Source: Entrophospora sp. SA101
Lineage: Eukaryota; Glomeromycota; Glomeromycetes; Entrophosporales; Entrophosporaceae
Assembly: GCA_958430865.1 (NCBI GenBank)
Contig: CAUDNR010004357.1
Location: 1 to 37,020, forward strand
Direction: 5' to 3'
DNA: 37,020 nt
Made by a program: the position numbers and the translations under genes. Shown one piece after another: positions 1 to 8,985 of this stretch. Numbering within the stretch: the first letter of the stretch is position 1; each line of letters opens with the position of its first letter. The notes below the pieces were generated by a model. That model saw only the letters and a list, made by a program, of their open reading frames with translations. It searched no databases and had not been told where the DNA came from.

Positions 1-588
1 ATGATTTTTTTGAAAAATAATAATAAAATAAATTCTAGTTGATCTTTTTCCTTTTATAGCATAAATATGCATATATATGTTGTGGGGACTTAGTAGAATC
101 AGGATCACTTTTGATGCATATGCACGTTTACATTATGCAAATAGTTCATAAGTCCCAATGTGGGACTAAGCTACCTTTATGCAAATGAACAGATTATGCA
201 AATATACAGTATGCAAATAGACAGGTGCAACTGTATCTTTAACTGCTTCTCATTTCTAAAATTTAAAAATGAGCAAATGACCAATTTTTAATGTAAAACT
301 TATAACTATTGAATGAACAAAAATGAAAATACGATATCAAGTCACTCCAAACGAATATTATTCTATGGTAAAACGGGGAGGGGGGGAGTTGTGCATTGTA
401 AATAATTTAAATTTTTTTTATATATATGTTTTACATATTTCTAATTTTAAATTAATAAATGTCACAACAAGATTATATTGTTAAAAAAAAAAAAAAATAA
501 AAAAAGAAACAAAAATGAAAATTACAGGTATGAATTTACATATCTGAACATGTATTTGTATTTGTAGATTGTTATACTTTTTTTGTAG
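1..588. other. AT-rich non-coding stretch with short ATGCAAAT repeats
   Basis: No coding frame is convincing here. The octamer ATGCAAAT occurs four times within 85 bases (135-142, 179-186, 196-203, 211-218). A small hairpin, AGTCCCA/TGGGACT with a 3-base loop, sits between the first two copies (151-167). The rest is A/T runs. A T-rich stretch ending in TAG at 586-588 looks like a splice acceptor for the broken ORF that follows. Confidence 0.4.
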
Positions 589-1129
589 AGGAAACAAATC
601 CAATTCCACAAGAGACTGATGCTATAAATGATATGAATGAGAGGGATGTAGAAAAACATAAATCAGAATCAAACCTTAGTGAAATGTGGGAAAAATTGAT
701 AATGATATAATCCAGTAAGAATCATTTAAAAAATAAAATTATTTTTTCCTTGGAACTCACCTTAAAAAAAAACAAGTTTACTGGCACTAACTATGTTACT
801 TTGCCAATAGAGTTAATTATTTTGTGATAGGATGGGCCTTGAAGGAAAATTAAGTTTATGGAAAAAAAGGGGGTGGAAAACAAATTGGTGATAAAGTCAA
901 GGAATACCTGAAAATATATTTTCTTTCTAGTAATATGGATAGAAGTCAACAATTTTCTGCAAAAGATATGTTATAAGAATTGAAAGAGTCTGTAAAACTT
1001 GGTGAACTTACATCTGAAGAGTTGCCAACAATCAAATCAATTGAAGGATGGATAAGTCGTTTTGCTGCTTCTCATAAAAAATCAATGGTACAGAAAGTTT
1101 TAGAAGAAAACCAAAATGAAAATCAATGA
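589..1129 (+). pseudogene. Broken dispersed-repeat ORF of Rhizophagus type
   Basis: Two coding-like blocks lie in order. The first, 589-710, follows a TTTTTGTAG acceptor and encodes an acidic, polar segment ending in TAA. The second, 854-1129, encodes a Gly/Lys-rich stretch (YGKKGGGKQIG), then DRSQQFSAKDML, an in-frame TAA at 971-973, then KLGELTSEELPTIKSIEGW and a tail rich in N, Q and E ending in TGA at 1127-1129. The pattern of a basic glycine-rich linker, an AKDM helix and a PTIxSIxxWI helix resembles a helix-turn-helix-like ORF that I recall as highly repeated in Rhizophagus genomes; this is family resemblance, not a database hit. The internal stop and the missing connection between blocks mark it as dead. 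The second block ends about 150 bases before the TGA=Trp ORFs, so fungal repeat DNA abuts them directly. Confidence 0.5.
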
Positions 1130-1278
1130 CTTTATCACTCATTAATTTGTCTCTTGCTGTCATTAAGTTTAATAAGTTTAATCTTTTAAAGCAAAAAAGC
1201 ACTAAAATAATTTATATACTTAAATAAGAAGGATATAAGTATATTAAAGAATAAATAAAAAAAGGAACAAGCAAGTAA

Positions 1279-1719
1279 AACATAATAAATGAACAACAAC
1301 AAGCAAATAAAGAACTAATCAAAGAAAACAAAAACTTAAAAAAACAATTTGCCAATAAAGAAGAAAATCTTAAGTGAATCATCTGACAAACATCTAGTGG
1401 TGAACCTCGCTTAGAAAACAGTACATATGATTGTTTTCCTGGTCATTGATGATACAAGAAACTAAATCAAAAATTACTAGATGAAGGTAAAGTTACTTAT
1501 GGAATAGATCCTAACGAAACTAGATAATGGGCTAAAGGTCATGAAAGACTTTGATTTAATAATGCTAATGTCAAAGAAATGTTAAAAGACTTTTGTGATA
1601 GTTCAAAAGAATTAGCTACAAGTTGTTCTAGTTATATTTCAAATTGAAGTAAAAGAGGTTATCAACTTACTGAGCAAAGGAGAGTTTGAGAAGAAATTAG
1701 AAGAGTTGGAAAAAAGTAA
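1279..1719 (+). pseudogene. ORF A: reads through only with TGA=Trp (code 4); one TAA
   Basis: Frame 1 from 1279 to the TAA at 1717-1719 gives 146 codons. Under the standard code it is cut by seven TGA codons (1375, 1384, 1447, 1450, 1552, 1645, 1687) and one TAA (1525). There is no TAG, and only one TGG. With TGA read as Trp the product is a normal-looking soluble protein: a Lys/Gln/Glu-rich coiled N-terminus, then YDCFPGHWWYKKLNQKLLDE, a segment with GHERLWFNN, and a basic C-terminus with RGYQLTEQRRVWEEIRR. The tryptophans fall beside aromatic and charged residues, as in a real fold. No ATG lies in frame at the 5' end; an ATG at 1289 is one frame off, so the start is probably damaged. I recognise no family. 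Code 4 is used by Mollicutes, including the Mollicutes-related endobacteria of these fungi, and by fungal mitochondria; I infer one of these as the source. Confidence 0.6.
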
Positions 1720-2224
1720 AGACCAACAAATTAAGGAATTAGACGAAGAAATAAAAGAGTTAGAAGAATCATTAGGATTAGAGGAGAACATTTCTGAATG
1801 TCATTTAGAGGCTCTCAAAGTGGTTAGACAATGGAGAGTAAGGCAAAGCAAAGAAAAAGATGACAACTTAGAAAAAGCTTCAAGAAAAATAGAAGTTCTA
1901 GAAAATATTGTGGCATGACAGAAATATTTGGCAGACAAGCACCACCAGTTTTACCTAACTAACAAAGTAAAGAACAAAGTTAGCCAAGTAAAAGTAATAA
2001 CTCAAGAAAATTTGAAACCTATATCTTGCAAAAGAATAAATAGCATGAAATTAGAATACCAAGTTAATAAGCTGAGGAGGGGAGATAAATGACATTGTAA
2101 TTTCTGTCCTTTTGAAAGAGAAAAGAGTTTAACTGGTATGATTAAATTAGTTTTGGCCACTATTAAAATTAATTTGGCCACTATGAAAAACTATTTTGGT
2201 ATTTTGAATTTGGCAATTTACTAA
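1706..2224 (+). CDS. ORF B: coiled-coil and CxxC protein, TGA=Trp (code 4)
   Basis: Frame 2 is open from 1616 and has a TTG codon at 1706. It runs to TAA at 2222-2224 if the two in-frame TGA codons (1916 and 2090) are read as Trp. It has no TAA or TAG before the end. The N-terminal 70 residues form a strongly charged heptad-like coiled coil (QQIKELDEEIKELEESLG). The second half is basic and contains W-H-C-N-F-C-P-F, a CxxC knuckle directly after a TGA-coded Trp, which could bind metal. It overlaps the end of ORF A by 14 bases, an arrangement typical of bacterial operons. AAAGGAG at 1676-1682 looks like a Shine-Dalgarno site, but the codon eight bases on (1691) is AAG, so the original start may be mutated. 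No family is recognised. Under the standard code only a 70-residue piece would be called. Confidence 0.5.
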
Positions 2225-2437
2225 CAAAAATATTTTGGCTGACATGTATGCACCAGATATAAGCAACCAAATATATTTTAATGCATTGAACTTGATGTTG
2301 GTAATATATTTGTTTTTTGACTCCAATAAACTATCTAAATCATCAAAATTCTCATAGGTTTCCCATTCATATATAAGATCATTTGTATAGTCATTGAATT
2401 CTTTGATGATGATTATTTGAATTTTATTGAATATAAC

Positions 2438-2570
2438 TAAAGACTAGTGCCGTAATCCAAAAAAGGAAAAAGTATGGTTGCAAAAGTGGTCGCAAAGGTA
2501 ATTGCAACCACTTTTTATATGCCGTAAATACAATTACTACCATCATCATAATTTACAGCACTAGTCTTTA
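2438..2570. mobile_element. MITE, 133 bp, 8-bp target duplication (hAT-like)
   Basis: The element begins TAAAGACTAGTGCCGTAA and ends with its inverse, TTACAGCACTAGTCTTTA (one mismatch in 18). It is flanked on both sides by the perfect direct repeat AATATAAC (2430-2437 and 2571-2578). It has no coding capacity. The interior holds a further inverted pair around GTTGCAA and TTGCAAC. An 8-bp target duplication points to hAT-type mobilisation. A second member with matching ends lies at 21293-21437. Confidence 0.85.
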
Positions 2571-2578
2571 AATATAAC

Positions 2579-3441
2579 AAGGGTCAAAACACCTGATTTA
2601 TTTAAACAAGGGAACTGCTGGATGATACTTAACATGTTTTTAAATTTTCTAATGATAATTTAAATGTTTATCAACATGGATCTTTTTTTATGATTTATAG
2701 TATGGCTGCAAAAACAACAAAATAATTTTCTTCCATTAACATAGTGGCTTTTTTTCTGATATGTCTGATGCAGTAAGCACCATTTTGTCATTAATATAGA
2801 TATATAATTTTTTTTGAGAGGAAATTTTGCTGATCACTTATATAAAAGCAAATTATTATGCTTTATAAAAAATGTCTAATTATGCTCAATGTGTGTTTAT
2901 GCCAAAGAATTATGCTCCAATTATGCGAAAGCATAATTCTGGACACCCTAGCAATAGGGAATTCATATACAACACCAAGTGCCAATAATAAATAATTAGT
3001 TTTGTCAATCAATCAACAAATTCTTTTTTAACATGTCTTTTTTCTTTTTCTTGAAAAATAAATTTTTTATCAATGCCTCTCAAACAAAGAAAACAAGAAA
3101 AAAATAAAGGAAAGGTGAAAGAATAAGTGTTTATTATAAGGGTGGTGGTGGTTGTCACCACTTGTTGTCATCACTCTAGTTATCATTAAAAGAATGGTGG
3201 TGGTCATGCAACTCATCTTCAATATATATATGAGCTTAGAGCTATTCTTGTAAATTATAAACTTTGTTTTTTTATTTACTTAGCATTAGTATAAATGAGG
3301 AAGATGATGATAAAGAAAATGATAACATAAGAGTATTTATTTCAATAAATTAATATTTAGTGTTCAATATTGCAAACATTAATTCAATATAAAAATATTT
3401 TTTTTTGTGCACCCATTATTCCACACAATCATTCTTTTTAG
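2579..3441. other. Intergenic repeat debris
   Basis: No reading frame is supported. A stretch at about 2850-2950 repeats variants of AATTATGC and carries AAGCATAATTCTGGACACCC, which looks like the edge of a dispersed element, but I find no matching partner. A GGTGGTGGT/CACCAC patch lies near 3141-3166. The remainder is A/T-rich. Confidence 0.35.
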
Positions 3442-3525
3442 TGGAAGAAAAGAGTGGGAAAGTTGGAGAGAGAAGTTAATATGCTGAAGCAAAAGCTGAA
3501 AGATTTAGAAAAAAAATCAGCACAT
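3442..3525 (+). pseudogene. Coiled-coil exon fragment
   Basis: After a T-rich acceptor (ATTCTTTTTAG at 3431-3441) the frame encodes WKKRVGKLEREVNMLKQKLK and a further DLEKKSAHK. This is a clean amphipathic coiled coil with Leu/Val at heptad spacing. The frame then drifts into low-complexity sequence before its stop at 3718-3720. No upstream or downstream exon can be joined to it. It is probably a leftover exon of a repeated gene family. Confidence 0.3.
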
Positions 3526-3904
3526 AAAATTATTTTCCATTCATCACTATTTCATTTATTTATTTATCTGTTTGGTATACTGTTCAACAGAAAGTTAAGC
3601 ACACGTGATTCAGCATATTGTTCAATGTCATGTGCTGATCAACATAAAATCACGTTGTTCAGCAAACTTATTAAATTGAAACCAAATTATGTTCTGCAAG
3701 GGCAACATCAAACAATATGATAAAACACTAATGTGGACCAGTGCGTAGAACAATGTATTAATGTAAATTATTACATAAAACAACATGTAAATCAATGTGT
3801 AGAGTGCATAGCATTGTATTATTTATTTATTATATAACATGTGGTATATATATTTTATTTTTTACATAATAAAAATGCTTATAGATAAATATAAAATTAA
3901 AATT

Positions 3905-4556
3905 AAACCAATTTTAAGTGAAATATGCATTTTGCATAAGTGGTTAGAATTCCATTGTTTCATGTGTTCCTGTACCTTCAAAGCCGAAATTTCAGCCTCA
4001 TCATATTTTGGATCCAAGAACATCGAGATTACCATAACACCAAATATGATATTATCTTTTATATTTTAGTTCTTCTTTATTGAATGCTCTCTGCAAGATA
4101 GCTTCAATTATATAAGGGGAGTTCTGATCATTTATATCCATCTTGTCCCAGAGATTGCATTTTGCTTGTTTAACTTTTTCAGATTCTTTCCAACACCTAA
4201 CTTTTTTGGAGCTGGCAAAATTGATTGAAAAAGATATAATTAAAATCTTTTATTATATGCTTCTGAAAGTGCAAAAGTATTCTAATGTCTATATCAATAA
4301 AATATATGGATTATTTATTATTATTAATGTAAATTTTTTTTAATTTACAAGTTTTTAAAAAAATATATACAATTGAATATCCAGCATTCCAAAAATGATC
4401 CCATCCATCCGAATTGATAAGCTTGTGCATATTCTGAGAATATTTAGTTTGAACTTGCAATTTGAAAGCTTGTTCAATTTCTCCATCCAATGGATTTTTG
4501 TTTGCTTGAAAAAGCTGATGGCATGTGTTTGTCATTGAAGCCCAAGATAAATGCAA
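3905..4556 (-). pseudogene. Minus-strand gene remnant in three coding blocks
   Basis: Three minus-strand blocks, in transcript order, look protein-coding. The block at about 4556-4360 contains SWASMTNTCHQLFQANKNPL and NSDGWDHFWNAGYSI. The block at about 4213-4052 contains RCWKESEKVKQAKCNLWDKM and IIEAILQRAFNKEE. The block at about 4038-3905 contains FLDPKYDEAEISALKVQEHM. Residue composition is normal for a soluble protein and rich in Trp and Cys. I could not join the first two blocks: a GT donor and an AG acceptor exist, but the phase leads to a stop. There is no upstream ATG. I therefore call it a decayed copy, probably of a dispersed fungal family. Family and function are not recognised. 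Confidence 0.45.
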
Positions 4557-5861
4557 TTGAAATTAATTATTTATATGTAAAGTTTAATAATAGCAATGTT
4601 ATGTTTCGGTATTTATATCCCACCACAGATGCTTTGTATCTTTTCTCTTTAACCATTGTTTTGGTCGTTGGTCAGTCTTTATGATAATGAACCCGATGTT
4701 AACTTGTTTTGAATGTTTTCCAGAAGCTTATGATTTTTGGAGATCTTTATGCCATACCATACCATACGTTCTGCAAGAGTTATACCATACTATAATCTTA
4801 AAAGCTGCATTTTTTACCATGTTGATAAATCGCGTGTTAGATATTGTGTAAAGTTTTACATAGTATCATATGACATCAATTGGGTCCCTGCGGCAATTTT
4901 ACTTCATTATGCAGGATGGTACATATGCGCAACAATATTTTTATGCTACGCTAATTGATACTTTTCTAAATATGGGGTATGCTATTTTTTTTTGGAACAT
5001 TCTAAACTTTGAAACATGATGTATTAGCAAATTTCCTTTGCAAATGTTACAAGATTGAACTTTACTATATAACTTAAAATTTACCTAAACCGCGATTTAC
5101 AGAATATTCCAAAGTTCCTCATGATCACGGATCTTTTATTTTAAATTTCGATGCGCGTGATGTCATTAGGTGATTCATTGCCATGTCATTTCACTAATCA
5201 TACAAATGTATCACTCTTCCTACAAGCGAAAGCTCGACGAAATTATACAGGTACGACACAAAGATAAGGTTTGATAACAGCATAGTTGTCAAAGTTTCAC
5301 AGGTTTTGGTAACAAGTAAGAAAACAAGATTTTTAAGTACTTTTTTTTTCCGAAAATGAGTCATTACCATTTAACATAAAAAAAGTATCAAACAGATCCC
5401 GATATAAATTTGTTGCGCAGAAAAAGACCTTCGCTATTTGCCCCAAATTTAGAAAACAAGAAATTATCTGAAATTTTTACCCTAAAATTTCGGCCGAGAT
5501 ACTACATCTGATCAGACAATAATTTATGTTGTTAATATAGATTATGTAAAAAAAATAATTTTTGGTCAGAGGCCTCTTTCTCTTGGAGTTGTTTTCCCGA
5601 TTGCTTTGAAATACGCCAAATTGCAAAATGAATTTTTTATTTATTGAAAAAATGAGAATATCACAAGACTATTTTTTTAATTGGTTTATTGTGTTTGAGC
5701 CCTATATCTTTCATTATTTAAATAAATAAAAATACATTACATGTAGCACTAAAATAAAAAATAATACTTATAAATATTTGATTTTTCAACTTCTCTTCAA
5801 ACTTCTCCTCGAACTTCTCCTCGAACTTCTCTTTAGCTTCTTTTTGGATAAATAATCATAT
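4557..5861. other. Intergenic, with TACCATAC-type short repeats
   Basis: About 1.3 kb precede the IQM gene. CCATACCATACCATACG and TACCATACTAT at about 4750-4790 are short direct repeats. No ORF with plausible composition is seen on either strand. The last part is the likely promoter and 5' leader of the IQM gene; no clear TATA box stands out from the A/T background. Confidence 0.35.
5788..5835 (+). repeat. Four 12-bp tandem units in the IQM leader
   Basis: Four units of AACTTCTCYTCR type lie at 5788-5799, 5800-5811, 5812-5823 and 5824-5835. Units 2 and 3 are identical (AACTTCTCCTCG). The array ends 26 bases before the IQM start codon. It makes a CT-rich leader of the kind often found just upstream of fungal start codons. 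Confidence 0.7.
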
Positions 5862-6509
5862 ATGGGCGATCACATAAAGATTATATATAAAAAAGTCATG
5901 GGTAGTAAAAAACATAAAAAAAATAGTATTAAAAAAATTAAAGAATTGGAATCAGTTGAAAATAATAATACAGGGAAAAAGAACTCCCTTACTAAAACAA
6001 TATTGGCTAAACTAGGAATATTATCTCAAAATTCTGCCGCTGCCGAAAACACACCTCCAAATAAAATTCCAGAAGAAAATAATTTCGACACTCTTGCAAA
6101 ACAAAACCAAGATCAAATGAGGAGTGCTGCTTCTGCCACAAAAATTGCAAATGCTTGGCGTTCTCATAGGTAACAACATCATTTCACTTTTGTATAAATA
6201 TACGATATGTAAAATACAATACTAATTTTTTAAAATTATAGGAAATTGCGAGAACAGAAAGGAAAGATAGTGTCTGCAAAATCCAGAAGCATTTTACAAC
6301 AAGAAAATAGAACATGCTTACACTTACCTGGTATAGAAGGTAAAACCGAGACATGTCCAGTATGGAATCAGTGGTTAGAATTTCTTGATGAATTGGAGAT
6401 GACACGTCTTAGAGAATCATCATCAAACGAACCATTAAGTAATATTCAAAAATTTGGACATGCAGCTGGGCGTATTGGAAGGGTATTTCTACATTTCTAT
6501 ATTTTGATG

Positions 6510-6543
<34 letters not shown>

Positions 6544-7623
6544 GATTTTGATCTGATGATTGATTTTACATTAAATAAAAAAAATTTTTTTCATTCATTT
6601 CGAAATAATTAAGGGATCAAATTCAGTTAAAGATCATCTCTGGTTAATTTTGGATACAGAGCATTGGTTAGAACTTTATGATATTAAACATAGATATGGT
6701 GCAAATTTAAAGGTAAACGTTAAAATTTAAAAGATAATGAATTTGCATGTATGATTACTATAATTTTATTAATATTTACAAAATATAAAATTTCACAGAT
6801 TTACCATGATTATTGGCTAAAATCCACTACTCCAGAGAATTTTTTTGATTGGTTGGATAAGGGGGAAGGAAAGGATTTAGATCTCAAAGAAAGACCACGT
6901 GAAAAACTTGAACGTCAAAAGGTGAAATATCTTGGTAAAAAAGAAAGAGAAGATTACGAGGTGACATTTAAAGATGGGTTATTAATTTATCGGAAAAGTT
7001 GTGAGCCAGTACACACAAACCCCCCTGAAAATTTCACTCCATTCAGATCATCATCACCTACATTGTCCACTAACCCCCAAGCACAAGATCTACTAGCAAC
7101 AACACAAACAGCGGATAACAATCAAACGTCGACGACATTATTACTACATCCAAATCACTCACGAGCACCATCACCTGTACCTAGTTCTCAAGGAAGCTTC
7201 TTGGATGATGAAGATGGAGTACCCGAGAAATGGATATATGTAACTGATTGTACAGGAAAGTTTTATGTTGGTAAAAAAACCAAAGGTGATTTTCACCACT
7301 CATCTTTCCTGGCGGGTGGGGCTATAGGTGCAGCAGGAGGAATCAAGGTCAGAAACGGGAAGCTTCTTGAGATCAATCCTAAAAGTGGCCATTACAAGCC
7401 TTCACAAAAACATTTCGAAGCTTTAGTTGAACGATTAAGAACCGAAGGTATTGATGTTGACAGTGATGACGTGAGAGTTGTTTGTCCAAATGATATATTG
7501 GAGAGACACTTGATGAATAAATTTCAGTCGAAAAGAGCTGTACTATACGAAAATCTAGTAAAAACCTCGGAAGAAATACTCGCTCAACAAAAACAAGCAC
7601 AGAAACGACAAAAACAAGAGTAG
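5862..7623 (+). CDS. IQM-family (IQ motif) calmodulin-binding-type protein
   Basis: Four exons join in frame: 5862-6169, 6242-6482, 6614-6712 and 6799-7623, giving 490 residues. All introns are GT-AG, and the first has a TACTAAT branch site. The N-terminal ~85 residues are Lys-rich and disordered. An IQ-like helix (ATKIANAWRSHRKLREQKG, about 91-109) spans the first splice junction. The core matches the IQM family known from plants and fungi: HRYGANLK, then DYWLKSTTPENFFDWLDKGE, LERQKVKYLGKKEREDYEV, and a C-terminal block with KFYVGKKTKGDFHHSSFLAG (about 370-389), AAGGIKVRNGKLLEINPKSG and HYKPSQKHFEALVERL. A Pro/Ser/Thr-rich linker of about 70 residues separates the two halves of the core. Plant IQM proteins bind calmodulin through the IQ motif; the role in fungi is inferred. 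The C-terminus is Gln/Lys-rich. No frame damage is seen. Confidence 0.85.
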
Positions 7624-8985
7624 TAACAATAGCGAGGAATTGTTGAAGATGGTAAAAATAATATTGAAAAAAAAATATTTATTAACATCAAATAATTTAA
7701 TTATTTAATATTTATTTATCTATTATATTATATTTATTTATCTATTAATTTATTTACTATATATCCATAAATTTATTTTTTTCTTTTTTTTTTCTTTTTT
7801 TTCTTTGGATTTTTTTTTTGATTTTCTGATTTATTATATCATCATATATCATCATCATCATCAGATTTTTATTATTATCCATCATTAGATAGACACATCT
7901 TTTTCAATTTTTTTTCTTTAATTTTTTTGATATTGTTAATTAAAATAAACATAGTCAATATATATAATAATAATTAATAATTAATAATGAACTACACACG
8001 TGAAGATTATAATATATTCAATGACCATCCACTCCCAAATAAGACCCGCCATAGTTGTTGGCCTTTAGCACTTTTTTTTAAAAAAAAAAAAAATGCTGTA
8101 GCGAAACGTTTTGGCAATAATAAATTTCGGAACACATTAATAATGTTATTCTGTCACTTTTTATTATTTAAGCGAGAGAAGTTTTTATGATTGCTCAAAG
8201 GATCGATCGTGGAACAGAAAATAAAAATCGGATCGATGAGTCATCCAGATTTAATGATTTCGATAATAAATAAAGAATCAATATACGTGGTGAGATGATC
8301 AATAAAATGGCTTACTTTTTTTGGATAAGACTTAATTGGCCAAGGAAGGATCCTGAAATTAATTGGATCGCTTCATTTTAATAGATGCGGTGGTTTATAG
8401 AAATGACGACTACAAAAAAAAAAAAATTAAAAATAAATCAATGATGGAATTAATCTATTTATAAATTAAAACATTAATTTAACCTTTTTTTTTGTTTTAC
8501 CATAATTGGAAATAATAATAATAATAAAAAATAATATAATAAATACTATAATGACCAAAGATCATTTACAAATATGGAAGTTTCCCAGTCGTACTGTTTC
8601 GCCACGAGGATGTTTCCGGATTAGTATTTAATAATTAATATTATAGTGATGGTTGATTAGGTTGATTAATTACCCTTTCAAAGTCATATGATGACGTTGA
8701 TAAATCGAGGAATGATTTTCAAGCGCAAGAACTCTCGTGCAACAAGTAACAAATTCAGATTACGTAATTTTCGAGATAAAAAAAAAAAAAGACGGCCAGA
8801 TTTGGTGTGCCAAACATTTAAATCATTTTAGTTCTCAATGCCATACCATTAATTTTTTCCAATGCACTTTATACATTGTTTAATTTATGATAGATATACA
8901 TTGTTTTTAACTGATGATCTGCGTTGCTTTTAATTTATATTATTTATGGTGCGTAAATAAATTAAAAATGAAAAAAAAATATTTT
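7624..8985. other. 3' region of IQM and intergenic DNA, unique to the left side
   Basis: The sequence is A/T-rich with long T runs and ATCATC repeats just after the IQM stop. The ATG at 7987 opens a 67-codon frame that crosses a T8-A12 homopolymer. Its composition is not convincing, so I leave it uncalled. Nothing else is recognised. The part shared with the right arm begins at about 8986. Confidence 0.35.

Noticed and set aside
1279..2224. Mitochondrial homing endonuclease as the identity of the code-4 ORFs
   Set aside because: No LAGLIDADG or GIY-YIG motif is visible in either translation; a mitochondrial source is not excluded, only this identity.
6184..6405. Minus-strand ORF inside IQM exon 2
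   Set aside because: It is antisense to a convincing exon.
7987..8190. 67-codon ORF after the IQM gene
   Set aside because: It crosses a T8-A12 homopolymer, has no homologue that I recognise, and its composition changes abruptly.
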